DNA of 64,000 nucleotides from Intestinimonas timonensis (lineage in GTDB: Bacteria; Bacillota; Clostridia; Oscillospirales; Oscillospiraceae), in contig NZ_LR130817.1 in NCBI RefSeq assembly GCF_900626145.1, positions 1,266,985 through 1,330,984 of the forward strand, given 5' to 3'. A program made the position numbers and the translations under genes. The notes beneath the pieces are model-generated. The model worked only from the letters and a program-made list of their open reading frames with translations. It had not been told where the DNA came from and did no database searches. This document shows positions 18,283 through 26,485 of this stretch, piece after piece (positions within the stretch are counted from its first letter, which is position 1; every line of letters begins with the position of its first letter).

Positions 18283-19242
18283 ATGGACGAAATTCTGCAG
18301 AGAATCTATGAAATTGGTATCATCCCCGTCATCGCCATCGATGACGCCGAACAGGCCGTGCCTCTGGCCCGGGCGCTTGTGGCCGGTGGCCTGCCCGCCG
18401 CCGAGGTGATCTTCCGCACCGCTGCCGGTGAGGAAGCCATTCGCCGCATTTCCACTGAGGTGCCCGAGATGCTGGTGGGCGCCGGCACCGTCCTCACCAA
18501 GGACCAGGCCGACCGCGCCATCGCCGCCGGATCCAAGTTCATCGTCAGCCCCGGCTTCAACCCCGAGATCACCCGCTACGTCATCGACAAGGGCGTCCTC
18601 ATGATGCCCGGTACCGCCACCCCCGGCGAGATGGAGCAGGCCATGAGCATGGGCCTGAACGTGCTCAAGTTCTTCCCCGCCGAGCAGCACGGTGGCGTGG
18701 CCAAGCTGAAGGCTCTGGCCGGCCCCTACACCAATCTTCGCTGGATGCCCACCGGCGGTGTGAACACCAAGAACATGATGGACTACCTGAACTTCGACCG
18801 CATCGTGGCCTGCGGCGGCACCTGGATGGTGAAGAAGGACCTCATCGACGGCCAGAAGTGGGACGAGATCACCGCCATCTGCAAGGATGCGGTCCAGACC
18901 ATGCTGGGCTTCTCCCTCCACCACGTGGGTATTCCCTGCGGCGACGCCGACAAGGCCGCCAGCACCGCCAAGACCATCTGCGCCCTCTTCGGCTTCCCCT
19001 ATAAGGCCGGCAACTCCTCCGACTTCGCCGGTCCCGTGGAGTGCTGCAAGGTGGAGTTCCCCGGTGAGCGGGGCCACATCGCCATCGGCGTCAACAATAT
19101 CGACCGCGCCATCTTCCACCTGGGTCTCCAGGGCGTCACCTTCGACGAGTCCACCCGGAAGATCGACGAAAAGGGCAAGACCAAGGCCATCTATGTCCAG
19201 GGCGACTTCGGCGGCTTCGCCATCCATCTTGTGCGGAAGTAA
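18283..19242 (+). CDS. eda: KDPG/KHG aldolase fused to a C-terminal VOC-like domain
   Basis: Residues 1 to about 205 are a class I 2-keto-3-deoxy-6-phosphogluconate aldolase giving pyruvate and glyceraldehyde 3-phosphate. Seen: AAEVIFRTAAGEEAI with the catalytic Glu and Arg, VGAGTVLTKDQADRAIAAG, FIVSPGFNPE, and the Schiff-base lysine in NVLKFFPAEQHGG. Residues about 212-319 form an extra domain opening GFSLHHVGIPCGDADKA and ending GGFAIHLVRK, resembling a glyoxalase/VOC fold. Its function is unknown; metal binding or substrate positioning is conceivable. Eda alone is about 210 residues, so the fusion adds about 110. The gene heads the KDG operon. Confidence 0.88.
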   Translation: MDEILQRIYEIGIIPVIAIDDAEQAVPLARALVAGGLPAAEVIFRTAAGEEAIRRISTEVPEMLVGAGTVLTKDQADRAIAAGSKFIVSPGFNPEITRYVIDKGVLMMPGTATPGEMEQAMSMGLNVLKFFPAEQHGGVAKLKALAGPYTNLRWMPTGGVNTKNMMDYLNFDRIVACGGTWMVKKDLIDGQKWDEITAICKDAVQTMLGFSLHHVGIPCGDADKAASTAKTICALFGFPYKAGNSSDFAGPVECCKVEFPGERGHIAIGVNNIDRAIFHLGLQGVTFDESTRKIDEKGKTKAIYVQGDFGGFAIHLVRK

Positions 19243-19260
19243 AGAAAGGGGTAAAATAAT

Positions 19261-20289
19261 ATGTCTAAGATCGTGACCTTCGGTGAGCTGATGATCCGGC
19301 TCCAGCCTTATAACTATGAGCGTTTCGTCCAGGCCGATCACCTGGAGTTCTCCTTCGGCGGCGGCGAGGCCAACGTGGCCATGTCCCTGGCCAACTACGG
19401 CATGGATGCCGCCTACGTCACCAAGCTGCCCGCTCACGCCATCGGCCAGGCCGCTGTCAACTCCCTGCGCCGCTACGGCGTAGACACCTCCATGATCGTC
19501 CGGGGCGGCGACCGCGTGGGCATCTACTTCAATGAGAAGGGCGCCTCTCAGCGCGGCTCCGTGTGCATCTACGACCGGGCCCACTCCGCCATCCAGGAGG
19601 CCACTACCGCCGACTTCGTCTGGAACAAGATTTTCGAGGGCGTGGATTGGTTCCACTTCACCGGCATCACCCCCGCTCTGGGCCCCAATGTGGTGGAGAT
19701 CTGCAAGGAGGCCTGCAAGGCCGCCAAGGCCAAGGGCGTGAAGATCTCCTGCGACCTCAACTACCGCGGCAAGCTGTGGACCCGTGAGCAGGCCCGTGAA
19801 GCCATGACCGAGCTGTGCCAGTATGTGGACGTGTGCATCTCCAATGAGGAGGACGCCAAGGACGTGTTCGTCATCGAGGCTGAGGCCACCGATATCTACG
19901 CCGGCGAAATCAATCGGGAGGGCTACAAGTCCGTGGCCAAGCAGCTGGCCGACAAGTTCGGCTTCGAGAAGGTGGCCATCACTCTCCGTGAGTCCCACTC
20001 CGCCTTCGACAACGGCTGGAGCGCCATGCTCTACGATGTGTCCTCCGACGAGTACTGCTTCTCCAAGAAGTACGAGCTCCACATCATCGACCGTGTGGGC
20101 GGCGGCGACAGCTTCGGCGGCGGCCTCATCTATGCCCTGCTCAACGGCAAGTCCACTCAGGACGCCGTGGAGTTCGCCGTGGCTGCTTCTGCCCTCAAGC
20201 ACTCCATCGAGGGCGACTACAACATGGTCACCGTCTCCGAGGTGGAGAAGCTGGCCGGCGGCGACGGCTCCGGCCGCATACAGCGGTAA
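19261..20289 (+). CDS. kdgK: 2-keto-3-deoxygluconate kinase, PfkB family
   Basis: Phosphorylates KDG to KDPG, the substrate of the preceding aldolase. The 342 residues show the PfkB/ribokinase fold: FGELMIRLQP at the start, FSFGGGEANVAMSLANYG, SCDLNYRGKLW near the middle, and the anion-hole segment DRVGGGDSFGGGLIYAL with the catalytic Asp around residue 283. Ends about 93 bases before uxaC; a hairpin at 20303-20334 lies in the gap. Confidence 0.88.
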   Translation: MSKIVTFGELMIRLQPYNYERFVQADHLEFSFGGGEANVAMSLANYGMDAAYVTKLPAHAIGQAAVNSLRRYGVDTSMIVRGGDRVGIYFNEKGASQRGSVCIYDRAHSAIQEATTADFVWNKIFEGVDWFHFTGITPALGPNVVEICKEACKAAKAKGVKISCDLNYRGKLWTREQAREAMTELCQYVDVCISNEEDAKDVFVIEAEATDIYAGEINREGYKSVAKQLADKFGFEKVAITLRESHSAFDNGWSAMLYDVSSDEYCFSKKYELHIIDRVGGGDSFGGGLIYALLNGKSTQDAVEFAVAASALKHSIEGDYNMVTVSEVEKLAGGDGSGRIQR

Positions 20290-20302
20290 CACTATCTCAG
20301 AC

Positions 20303-20334
20303 AGACGGCGCCTCCCCTGCGGAGTGCGCCGTCT
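20303..20334 (+). terminator. weak terminator or processing hairpin between kdgK and uxaC
   Basis: AGACGGCGC (20303-20311) pairs with GCGCCGTCT (20326-20334). A short pyrimidine-rich run and CTTTTTG follow only after a gap, so termination is probably partial. Confidence 0.4.
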
Positions 20335-20382
20335 TCTGGCTATCTTTTTGAAAAGGAGGTTCGCGGCGGCGTCCCCATCGCC

Positions 20383-21816
20383 ATGAAAGCATTTATGGAC
20401 AAGGATTTCCTGTTGGAGACCGAAACCGCAAAGCACCTCTTCCACGACTACGCTGAGTCCCTCCCCCTGGTGGACTACCACTGCCACATTCCCCCTCAGG
20501 AGATCTACGAGGACCGCCGGTTCGACGACCTGGCCCAGGTGTGGCTTGGCGGCGAGAATCCAGACGGCACTTACTTTGGTGACCACTACAAGTGGCGGCT
20601 CATGCGCTCCAATGGCGTCAGCGAGGACTACGTCACCGGCTCCAAGCCCGGCCTGGAGCGGCTGGAAAAGTTCGCCGAGGCCGTGGAGTTGGCCATCGGC
20701 AACCCTATGTACCACTGGTGCAACCTGGAGCTGCGGAAGTTCTTCGGCTATGAGGGCTACCTCTCCCCCAAGTCCGTGAAAGAGATCTGGGACGTGACCG
20801 GCGAGAAGCTGCGCCACGACCCCGACCTCACCGTCCGCGGCCTCATCCGCAAGGCCAACGTGGCCTTCATCGGCACCACCGACGACCCCATCGACTCCCT
20901 GGAGTGGCATGAGAAGATCGCCAACGACCCCACCATCACCTTCCAGGTCTGCCCCTCCTTCCGCCCCGACAAGGCCGTCAACATCAACAAGGCCGGCTTT
21001 GCTGAGTATATGGGCAAGCTGGCCACCAGCGTGGGTAAGGAGGCTCTCACCTCCGCCCAGGAAGTCTGCGATGCCCTGGTGGAGCGGCTGGAGTTCTTCG
21101 CGAAGATGGGCTGCCGGGCCAGCGACCACGGCCTGGACTATGTGCCCTTCCGCACCTGCACCATGGAAGAGGCCGACGCCGCCTTCCGGAAGGCCATGGC
21201 TGGTGAGGAGCTGACTCTGGCCGAGATCGAGGGCTATCAGACCACCCTCCTGCTTCACCTGGGCCGCGCCTATCACCGTCTGGGCATCGTCATGCAGCTC
21301 CACTACTCCTGCCTCCGCAACAACAATGAGCGGATGTTCCGGCGTATGGGAGCCGACACCGGCTTTGATATGATCGCCCAGAACACCTGCGGCGGCAGCA
21401 TCGCCCAGCTCCTCTCCGCCCTGGACCTGACCGAGGAGTGCCCCAAGACCATTCTCTACTCCCTTAACCCAGCCGACAATGCTCAGCTGGGCACCCTGCT
21501 GGGCTGCTTCCAGTCTGACGAGATTCCCGGCAAGATCCAGCACGGTTCCGCCTGGTGGTTCAACGACACCAAGACCGGTATGGAGGAGCAGATGAAGTCC
21601 CTGGCCAGCCTGGGCCTGCTGGGCAACTTCGTGGGCATGCTCACTGACTCCCGCTCCTTCCTCTCCTACGCCCGGCACGATTACTTCCGCCGCATCCTGT
21701 GCAACCTCATCGGCCACTGGGTGGAAAACGGCGAGTACCCCAACGACGAGGAGGCCCTGAAGAAGATCGTAGAGGGCATCTGCTACAACAACGCTACCCG
21801 TTATTTCAACCTGTAA
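20383..21816 (+). CDS. uxaC: glucuronate isomerase
   Basis: Isomerises D-glucuronate to fructuronate (and galacturonate to tagaturonate), the first step of hexuronate breakdown that leads to KDG. The 477 residues fit the family. Seen: FMDKDFLLETETAKHLFHDY, the metal-site VDYHCHIPPQEIYEDRRF, DPIDSLEWHEKIA and LTDSRSFLSYARHDYFRR near the end. The start gives the family N-terminus, although the nearest strong site, AAGGAGG, is about 22 bases away. The reductase and dehydratase steps (UxaA/UxaB/UxuA/UxuB) are not in the window. Confidence 0.93.
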   Translation: MKAFMDKDFLLETETAKHLFHDYAESLPLVDYHCHIPPQEIYEDRRFDDLAQVWLGGENPDGTYFGDHYKWRLMRSNGVSEDYVTGSKPGLERLEKFAEAVELAIGNPMYHWCNLELRKFFGYEGYLSPKSVKEIWDVTGEKLRHDPDLTVRGLIRKANVAFIGTTDDPIDSLEWHEKIANDPTITFQVCPSFRPDKAVNINKAGFAEYMGKLATSVGKEALTSAQEVCDALVERLEFFAKMGCRASDHGLDYVPFRTCTMEEADAAFRKAMAGEELTLAEIEGYQTTLLLHLGRAYHRLGIVMQLHYSCLRNNNERMFRRMGADTGFDMIAQNTCGGSIAQLLSALDLTEECPKTILYSLNPADNAQLGTLLGCFQSDEIPGKIQHGSAWWFNDTKTGMEEQMKSLASLGLLGNFVGMLTDSRSFLSYARHDYFRRILCNLIGHWVENGEYPNDEEALKKIVEGICYNNATRYFNL

Positions 21817-21840
21817 CACATACTGTCAAGAAACCAAAAA

Positions 21841-21880
21841 AGCTCCGTTGGAATGGTCCATTCCAACGGAGCTTCTTTCA
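21841..21880. terminator. bidirectional terminator after uxaC and MATE gene
   Basis: AGCTCCGTTGGAAT (21841-21854) and ATTCCAACGGAGCT (21860-21873) form a perfect 14-bp stem with loop GGTCC. An A tract precedes and TCTTTC follows, so it can serve the convergent uxaC and MATE genes. Confidence 0.85.
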
Positions 21881-23242
21881 TTCTGTAATTTGGGCTGCCG
21901 GACAGGCTCGCTTCCATCGCCCGCGCAGGTAGACGGTACCGCTGATGATAATGCCGATGGCCCAGCCGATGGGATACGCCCAGTAAAGGGCCTCCTTGCC
22001 ATAGAAGTGGGCCAGCAGGTAGGCCGCCGGTACCCGGGCCACCCACAGGGCCACGATATTGGACACCATGGGGGTCACCACGGCGCCAGCGCCACGGAGA
22101 GCGTTGTTGAGGGGATACATGACCGCCAGCAGCACCATGGTAGAGAGGACCCGCTCCAGATAGGCCCGTCCCGCCTGGATCACCGCCGGGTCGGAGCTGA
22201 AAATGGAGAGGAAAAAGTCGGAGTTGGGCACCACTAGGGCCGACATGACGGCGCACACCACAATACAAAGCACCAGGGCCTTCCGTACGCCGGTCTTGAC
22301 CCGGTCCAGTCTGCCCGCCCCCACGTTCTGGCCTACATAGGTGGTCACCGCCAGGGCGAAGCTGTCGATGGGCATGAAGGCAAAGGTGTCGATCTTATTG
22401 GCGGCGGAGAAACCTGCGGCAAACTGCTCCCCAAAGCTGTTGATGAGGGCCTGGAGTACCAGTACAGCCACTGCCAGCTGACACTGCTGGATGCCCGATG
22501 GCACCCCCAAACGCAGCACCCGGCGGAGGAGGGGCTTCTCTATTGCCAGCCGGAAGGGTCGAATGGAAAAATAGCTGTACTTCCGGTTTACATAGAAGAT
22601 GCCGAAGAGCCAGGAACTGATCTGGGCGATGATAGTGGCCAGAGCCACGCCAAAGACGTCCCAGTGGAAAACCAGCACAAAGACCAGGTCCAGCACAATG
22701 TTGATGACGCAGGCCACTGCCAGAAAAAGCAGCGGCGTCCGGCTGTCCCCCAGACCCTGAAGGATACCGGCGTTGATGTTATAGCCCAGACTGCCAATGA
22801 TGCCGGCAAAGACCACCAGCAAATAGATATGTGCCTGATCATAGGTACTCTCCGGCACATGGATGAGCCGCAGCACAGGCCCGGCGATGGCCAGTCCAAA
22901 GACGGTGAGCGGAATGATGCTGACCATAAAGGCACCGTACACCGTGTTCACGCTGCGGCGGACGGCGTCCCTGTCCTCGGAGCCGATGAACTGGGCGATC
23001 ATGACACTGGCGCCGATGGACAGGCCGATGAACAGCGATGAGAGCAGGAAGACCACCGGGAAGGCGATCCCCACCGCCGCCAGTGCGGTGGTGCCCACAA
23101 ACTGACCCACCACCCAGCTGTCCACCATGTTGTAGAGCTGCTGAAAGGCATTGCCCACCAAAAGGGGCAGGGAAAACCGCACGATGAGGCCCAGAGGCTC
23201 TCCCCGGGTCATGTCGATGGTCTTCTCGCGTCCCACGGACAC
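21878..23242 (-). CDS. MATE-family efflux transporter
   Basis: A 454-residue inner-membrane protein with about twelve hydrophobic segments. The start GEPLGLIVRFSLPLLVGNAFQQLYNMVDS is the MATE signature of Clostridia, with VGTTALAAVGIAFPV following and the repeated half (PSGIQQCQLAVAVLVLQALI) near residue 250. Exports cationic drugs or metabolites in exchange for Na+ or H+; the substrate cannot be read. The start is GTG after a GGAGG run. Last gene of a yfcE-coaX-MATE unit. Confidence 0.88.
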   Translation of the reverse strand: MSVGREKTIDMTRGEPLGLIVRFSLPLLVGNAFQQLYNMVDSWVVGQFVGTTALAAVGIAFPVVFLLSSLFIGLSIGASVMIAQFIGSEDRDAVRRSVNTVYGAFMVSIIPLTVFGLAIAGPVLRLIHVPESTYDQAHIYLLVVFAGIIGSLGYNINAGILQGLGDSRTPLLFLAVACVINIVLDLVFVLVFHWDVFGVALATIIAQISSWLFGIFYVNRKYSYFSIRPFRLAIEKPLLRRVLRLGVPSGIQQCQLAVAVLVLQALINSFGEQFAAGFSAANKIDTFAFMPIDSFALAVTTYVGQNVGAGRLDRVKTGVRKALVLCIVVCAVMSALVVPNSDFFLSIFSSDPAVIQAGRAYLERVLSTMVLLAVMYPLNNALRGAGAVVTPMVSNIVALWVARVPAAYLLAHFYGKEALYWAYPIGWAIGIIISGTVYLRGRWKRACPAAQITE

Positions 23243-23257
23243 GTCCTCCCTCCTCTC

Positions 23258-24037
23258 TTACGTACGCTCCCGCAGGTACTTCTGATACAAAAGCCGTAGA
23301 CCGTCGGGGATGAGCTGACTGTCCACCACATCAATGAGGTCAGTGCCGGCGGCGATGACCGGCGCCAGACCGCCAGTGGCCACCACGGTGGCTTTCGGTT
23401 CGTTGATCTCCTCCCGAGCCTGGGTGATGAGGCGCTCCATAGCCCCGATGTAACCCAGCACCGCTCCAGCCTGGATCTGACCCACGGCGGTGCCGCTGAG
23501 GACCCGCTCCGGCAGCGCCAGATTGACCTGAGGCAGCAGGGCGGTCTTCTGGAAGAGGGCCTCAATGGAGATCCTTGCGCCGGCGGTGATGCATCCGCCC
23601 ATATAGACCCCATCCCGGCTGATGGCATCCACCGTGGTAGCAGTGCCCATATCGGCCAGGATGAGAGGGGCGCCGTACTTGTGGATGGCGGCCACACAGG
23701 CCACCGACCGGTCGGTGCCCAGATGTTCGTTGCTCACCACTCCATAGGGGAGCCCCGGGTCCACATCCACGTCGACCACGATGGGCGTCTTACCCAGATA
23801 GCGGATTAGAGCGTCCGTGAGCGCCGCCATCACCGGCGGCACCACCGAGCTGATGATCGCATCCGCCAGATCCTCCGGCTTGATCCCCAGCCGGGAGAGC
23901 TGGTTCCAGATGTCCATGCCCAGCTCGTCAGAGGTCCGGCCAGCCACTGTGGTCAGCCGAAAGCTCCCCTTCAAGACTTCCCCGTTGAATACGCTGAATA
24001 CCATATTGGTGTTGCCCACATCGATGGTCAACAACAT
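23258..24037 (-). CDS. coaX: type III pantothenate kinase
   Basis: First step of coenzyme A synthesis, phosphorylating pantothenate; a cytoplasmic ASKHA-fold dimer. Seen: DVGNTNMVFSVF as phosphate-1 motif, LGTDRSVACVAAIHKYG, and ADMGTATTVDAI as phosphate-2 motif. The 259-residue length is normal. I use the ATG at 24037 with GGAAGGAAG upstream; a GTG at 24046 would add three residues. It lies 15 bases before the MATE gene. Confidence 0.93.
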   Translation of the reverse strand: MLLTIDVGNTNMVFSVFNGEVLKGSFRLTTVAGRTSDELGMDIWNQLSRLGIKPEDLADAIISSVVPPVMAALTDALIRYLGKTPIVVDVDVDPGLPYGVVSNEHLGTDRSVACVAAIHKYGAPLILADMGTATTVDAISRDGVYMGGCITAGARISIEALFQKTALLPQVNLALPERVLSGTAVGQIQAGAVLGYIGAMERLITQAREEINEPKATVVATGGLAPVIAAGTDLIDVVDSQLIPDGLRLLYQKYLRERT

Positions 24038-24059
24038 ATCCGTCACTTCCTTCCGCCGG

Positions 24060-24539
24060 TCACACGCCGGCTCTGTTCTCTTCGATACGGAAGAGAGGTT
24101 CCCCCTCCCCCAGCTCGATCACGCCATAGGTTCCCCGGCTGCCTCGACAGGAGCCGGGGTTCATCAGGTGTAGCCCCATAAGGTCCCGGTCCAGTGCGAT
24201 ATGGGTATGGCCACAGAGCAGAATATCCGCTTCGGCCTCCCGGGCCGCCCACATGGCCCTGGAATACCCCAGCTTCACCTCATACCGGTGGCCGTGCATC
24301 ATGAGGATGCGTTTCCCCTCTACCAGCAGCACCCGCTGGTCGGGTACCTCGGTAAAGCCGTCACAGTTGCCGCAGACGTTCTGCATGGCCTGCGTTATGG
24401 GCAGACGCCGCTGGAGTTCGTCAAAATCCCTGCACAGATCCCCCAGGTGGAGAATCAGGTCGGGCCGCTCCCGGGCCACCGCCCGCTCCATAGCGTCCAC
24501 ATCCCCATGCGAGTCGGACAGAACCAATACCTTCTTCAT
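24060..24539 (-). CDS. YfcE/MJ0936-type metallophosphodiesterase
   Basis: A 159-residue calcineurin-like phosphodiesterase. The metal ligands are all visible: LSDSHGD at the start, LHLGDLCRDF, CGNCD, MHGHRYE and CGHTHIA, with the family end MNPGSCRGSRGTYGVIEL. It hydrolyses phosphodiesters in vitro in relatives, but the physiological substrate is unknown. The start at 24539 gives the canonical MKKVLVLSDSHG. Upstream of coaX on the same strand with a 22-base gap. Confidence 0.88.
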   Translation of the reverse strand: MKKVLVLSDSHGDVDAMERAVARERPDLILHLGDLCRDFDELQRRLPITQAMQNVCGNCDGFTEVPDQRVLLVEGKRILMMHGHRYEVKLGYSRAMWAAREAEADILLCGHTHIALDRDLMGLHLMNPGSCRGSRGTYGVIELGEGEPLFRIEENRAGV

Positions 24540-24611
24540 TTCGGTCACCTCTGGGAAAAAGTCACATATAATACCATGAGTCCGGTCATATCTTAGATGG
24601 AGGGATCCCAC

Positions 24612-24884
24612 ATGGCAAACAAATCACAGCCCGGCAGCATCCTGCACACACCCCAGGCGGAAAAGCTCCTCAAGGACAAGGCGGCCCTGGAACGGCTCCT
24701 CCGCTCTCCGGACACCAAAGCCCTGATGGAAATGCTGCAGCGACAGGGCGGGCTTCAGGCAGCGACCGACGCCGCCATGCGCGGGGACCCTACACAGCTT
24801 CAGAACCTGGTGGGACGGGTCATGGACGACCCAACCGGCGCCGGTGTGGTGGAGCGTATCAAACGGAACGCACCTAAGCCATAA
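24612..24884 (+). CDS. small conserved-type protein of unknown function
   Basis: A 90-residue soluble, helical protein starting MANKSQPGSILHTPQAEKLL and containing ALMEMLQRQGGLQAATDAAM. GGAGGGAT lies just upstream. No family recognised. It is first of three small plus-strand genes in close succession, the second of which shares its composition (short helices, DPxAM-type turns). Confidence 0.55.
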   Translation: MANKSQPGSILHTPQAEKLLKDKAALERLLRSPDTKALMEMLQRQGGLQAATDAAMRGDPTQLQNLVGRVMDDPTGAGVVERIKRNAPKP

Positions 24885-24923
24885 AATCTGCCTGGCTGTC
24901 GGGCGCAGAGAGGGGGCATGGCC

Positions 24924-25352
24924 ATGTCGGACGGCTTTTCAGAAAAACTCAATGCCATATTGGCAGACCCCGACGCCATGGGCAAGATCATGTCCCTGGC
25001 CCAGAGCCTGGATGGCGAAGCAGCTCCCAACGATCAGGACACCCCAGAGGAACCGCCCGTCCCGTCTGGATACCAAGCGGACACGCCGCCCGACCTGAGC
25101 GGCCTGCTGAGTGCCTTCACCGGCGGCAGCGGCGGCGAAGGGCTGGACCCCAAGCTGCTGCAGTTGGCTGGCCGGCTGCTCTCCGAGTGGAACCGGCCCG
25201 ACGACCACAAGACCGCTTTGTTGGCCGCTCTGCGGCCCTACGTGAAGCCGGAGCGCTATGCCAAAGTGGACCGGGCCATCCAGATCGCCAAGTTTTCCCG
25301 GCTCATCCGAGTGGCTCTGGCCGCTCTGCGGGAGGGACGAGAGGATGTATAA
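24924..25352 (+). CDS. unknown soluble protein, 142 residues
   Basis: Two helical parts are joined by a proline-rich low-complexity linker (about residues 35-60, DTPEEPPVPSG) and a glycine-rich stretch GGSGGEGLD. The C-terminal half (LRPYVKPERYAKVDRAIQIAKFSRLIRVAL) is basic and helical. AGGGGG is seven bases before the chosen ATG; another ATG lies two codons upstream. It overlaps the next gene by eight bases. Function unknown. Confidence 0.55.
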   Translation: MSDGFSEKLNAILADPDAMGKIMSLAQSLDGEAAPNDQDTPEEPPVPSGYQADTPPDLSGLLSAFTGGSGGEGLDPKLLQLAGRLLSEWNRPDDHKTALLAALRPYVKPERYAKVDRAIQIAKFSRLIRVALAALREGREDV

Positions 25353-25665
25353 CCGCTATATTCCCCGCTCCGGAGGCTATGAACGGGTCGCAGTAGAGGA
25401 AAGCCAGGACCGGTACAGCGGCAGCGAACACCATCAGGACCGGAGACCGCCGCCCGCCGGAGGGCCGGCAGGCGGCGGTCATGGCGCCTGGCTCACAGGA
25501 CTTCTCAAGAGCCTGGGGCTGGAGGAGCTGGACCGGGGAGACATTCTCCTCCTGCTGATTCTGCTCCTGCTGCTCACCGACGGTGACGACCTGGAACCGG
25601 TCATCACCCTGGGACTCCTGCTCCTCTTCGGTCTGGGCTGCCGGGAGAGCAGAGACAAATCATGA
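25345..25665 (+). CDS. small membrane protein of unknown function
   Basis: 106 residues: a polar, tyrosine- and arginine-containing N-terminus, a Pro/Gly-rich linker, then two leucine-rich segments (DILLLLILLLLLTDG and ITLGLLLLFGLG) that look like membrane helices. Starts inside the end of the preceding gene (GATGTATAA overlap), so the two are translationally coupled. The pair resembles a soluble partner plus membrane anchor; no function is recognised. Confidence 0.5.
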   Translation: MYNRYIPRSGGYERVAVEESQDRYSGSEHHQDRRPPPAGGPAGGGHGAWLTGLLKSLGLEELDRGDILLLLILLLLLTDGDDLEPVITLGLLLLFGLGCRESRDKS

Positions 25666-25666
25666 A

Positions 25667-26458
25667 TTATGGCGTGGTCTGTTCGTACAGCACAGTGCCG
25701 TCGGGCAGGGTAAAGCGGTCCTTCTCCGCCGCCTGGAGCACTTCTGCATCGGTGGAGCGCATCCGCATGATTACCACGTCATCCTTGACCGTCTCCGAGG
25801 CGATCAGCAGGCCGTTGCCGGTGGAGACCCAATAGCGCTCCAGGTAACCCAACTCGTCTACAGAGGTCTCCACATAGATACAGGGTACCCCATCACGGGT
25901 CACATAGTTGGCATCCACGATCATTTCTTTGTCCAGCGCCAGCACGTCCTCATAGGTAGGGATATGCTGGGCCAGGTCGGCTCCGTTCTTCCCCACCGGC
26001 CAGGACTTGACCTCCTTGCTGCCGGCGTACCAGCGGTAGAGGGTCCCCTCTCCACTCTCAGGATCCGTATAGACAATGGTGTACTGGGTCCCCATTGGCT
26101 GGAAGCTCTGAGTCAGCTCAATGCTGGTCCAGGCGCCGTCTACCAGAACGTTCGCGGTAAAGTTTCCAGCCTGACCCGCTCCGGTGGCCATCTCCACCGT
26201 GACCATGCGGGCATAGTTCTCCGGCCGGGTCAAGGTGGCAATGATGTTCTGCACTGTCTCCGGCGTCGTACGGACTGGCAGCACCTGACCGCCGCCCTCC
26301 AGACCCTCATCTTCGCCGGAGGATGTGGCAGCCGGTGTGGGCAGGACAATCTCCGCCCCTTTACCGGCAAAAATATTGAGGCCGAAGCTGGAGATCAATG
26401 CCACCGTCATCACCAGGACGATGAGCAGGAAGAGCACCAGTTTGTTTTTTCGTTCCAT
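25667..26458 (-). CDS. membrane-anchored extracellular protein of unknown function
   Basis: 263 residues with a basic N-terminus (MERKNK) and one hydrophobic segment (LVLFLLIVLVMTVALISSF), no lipobox, then a Ser/Gly-rich linker and a beta-rich outer domain containing EGTLYRWYAGSKEVKSWPV and PCIYVETSVDELGYLERYWV. It looks like a signal-anchored sensor or wall-associated protein. It lies 27 bases after wecB on the same strand, so a cell-envelope role is plausible. It converges with the small membrane gene with no terminator between. Confidence 0.55.
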   Translation of the reverse strand: MERKNKLVLFLLIVLVMTVALISSFGLNIFAGKGAEIVLPTPAATSSGEDEGLEGGGQVLPVRTTPETVQNIIATLTRPENYARMVTVEMATGAGQAGNFTANVLVDGAWTSIELTQSFQPMGTQYTIVYTDPESGEGTLYRWYAGSKEVKSWPVGKNGADLAQHIPTYEDVLALDKEMIVDANYVTRDGVPCIYVETSVDELGYLERYWVSTGNGLLIASETVKDDVVIMRMRSTDAEVLQAAEKDRFTLPDGTVLYEQTTP

Positions 26459-26485
26459 CCTGCTCCCTCCTGTCCCAACTGCGAA

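Noticed and set aside
18217..21819. A 1200-codon minus-strand frame across the KDG genes
   Set aside because: Antisense to eda, kdgK and uxaC, same low-complexity composition, no ribosome site.
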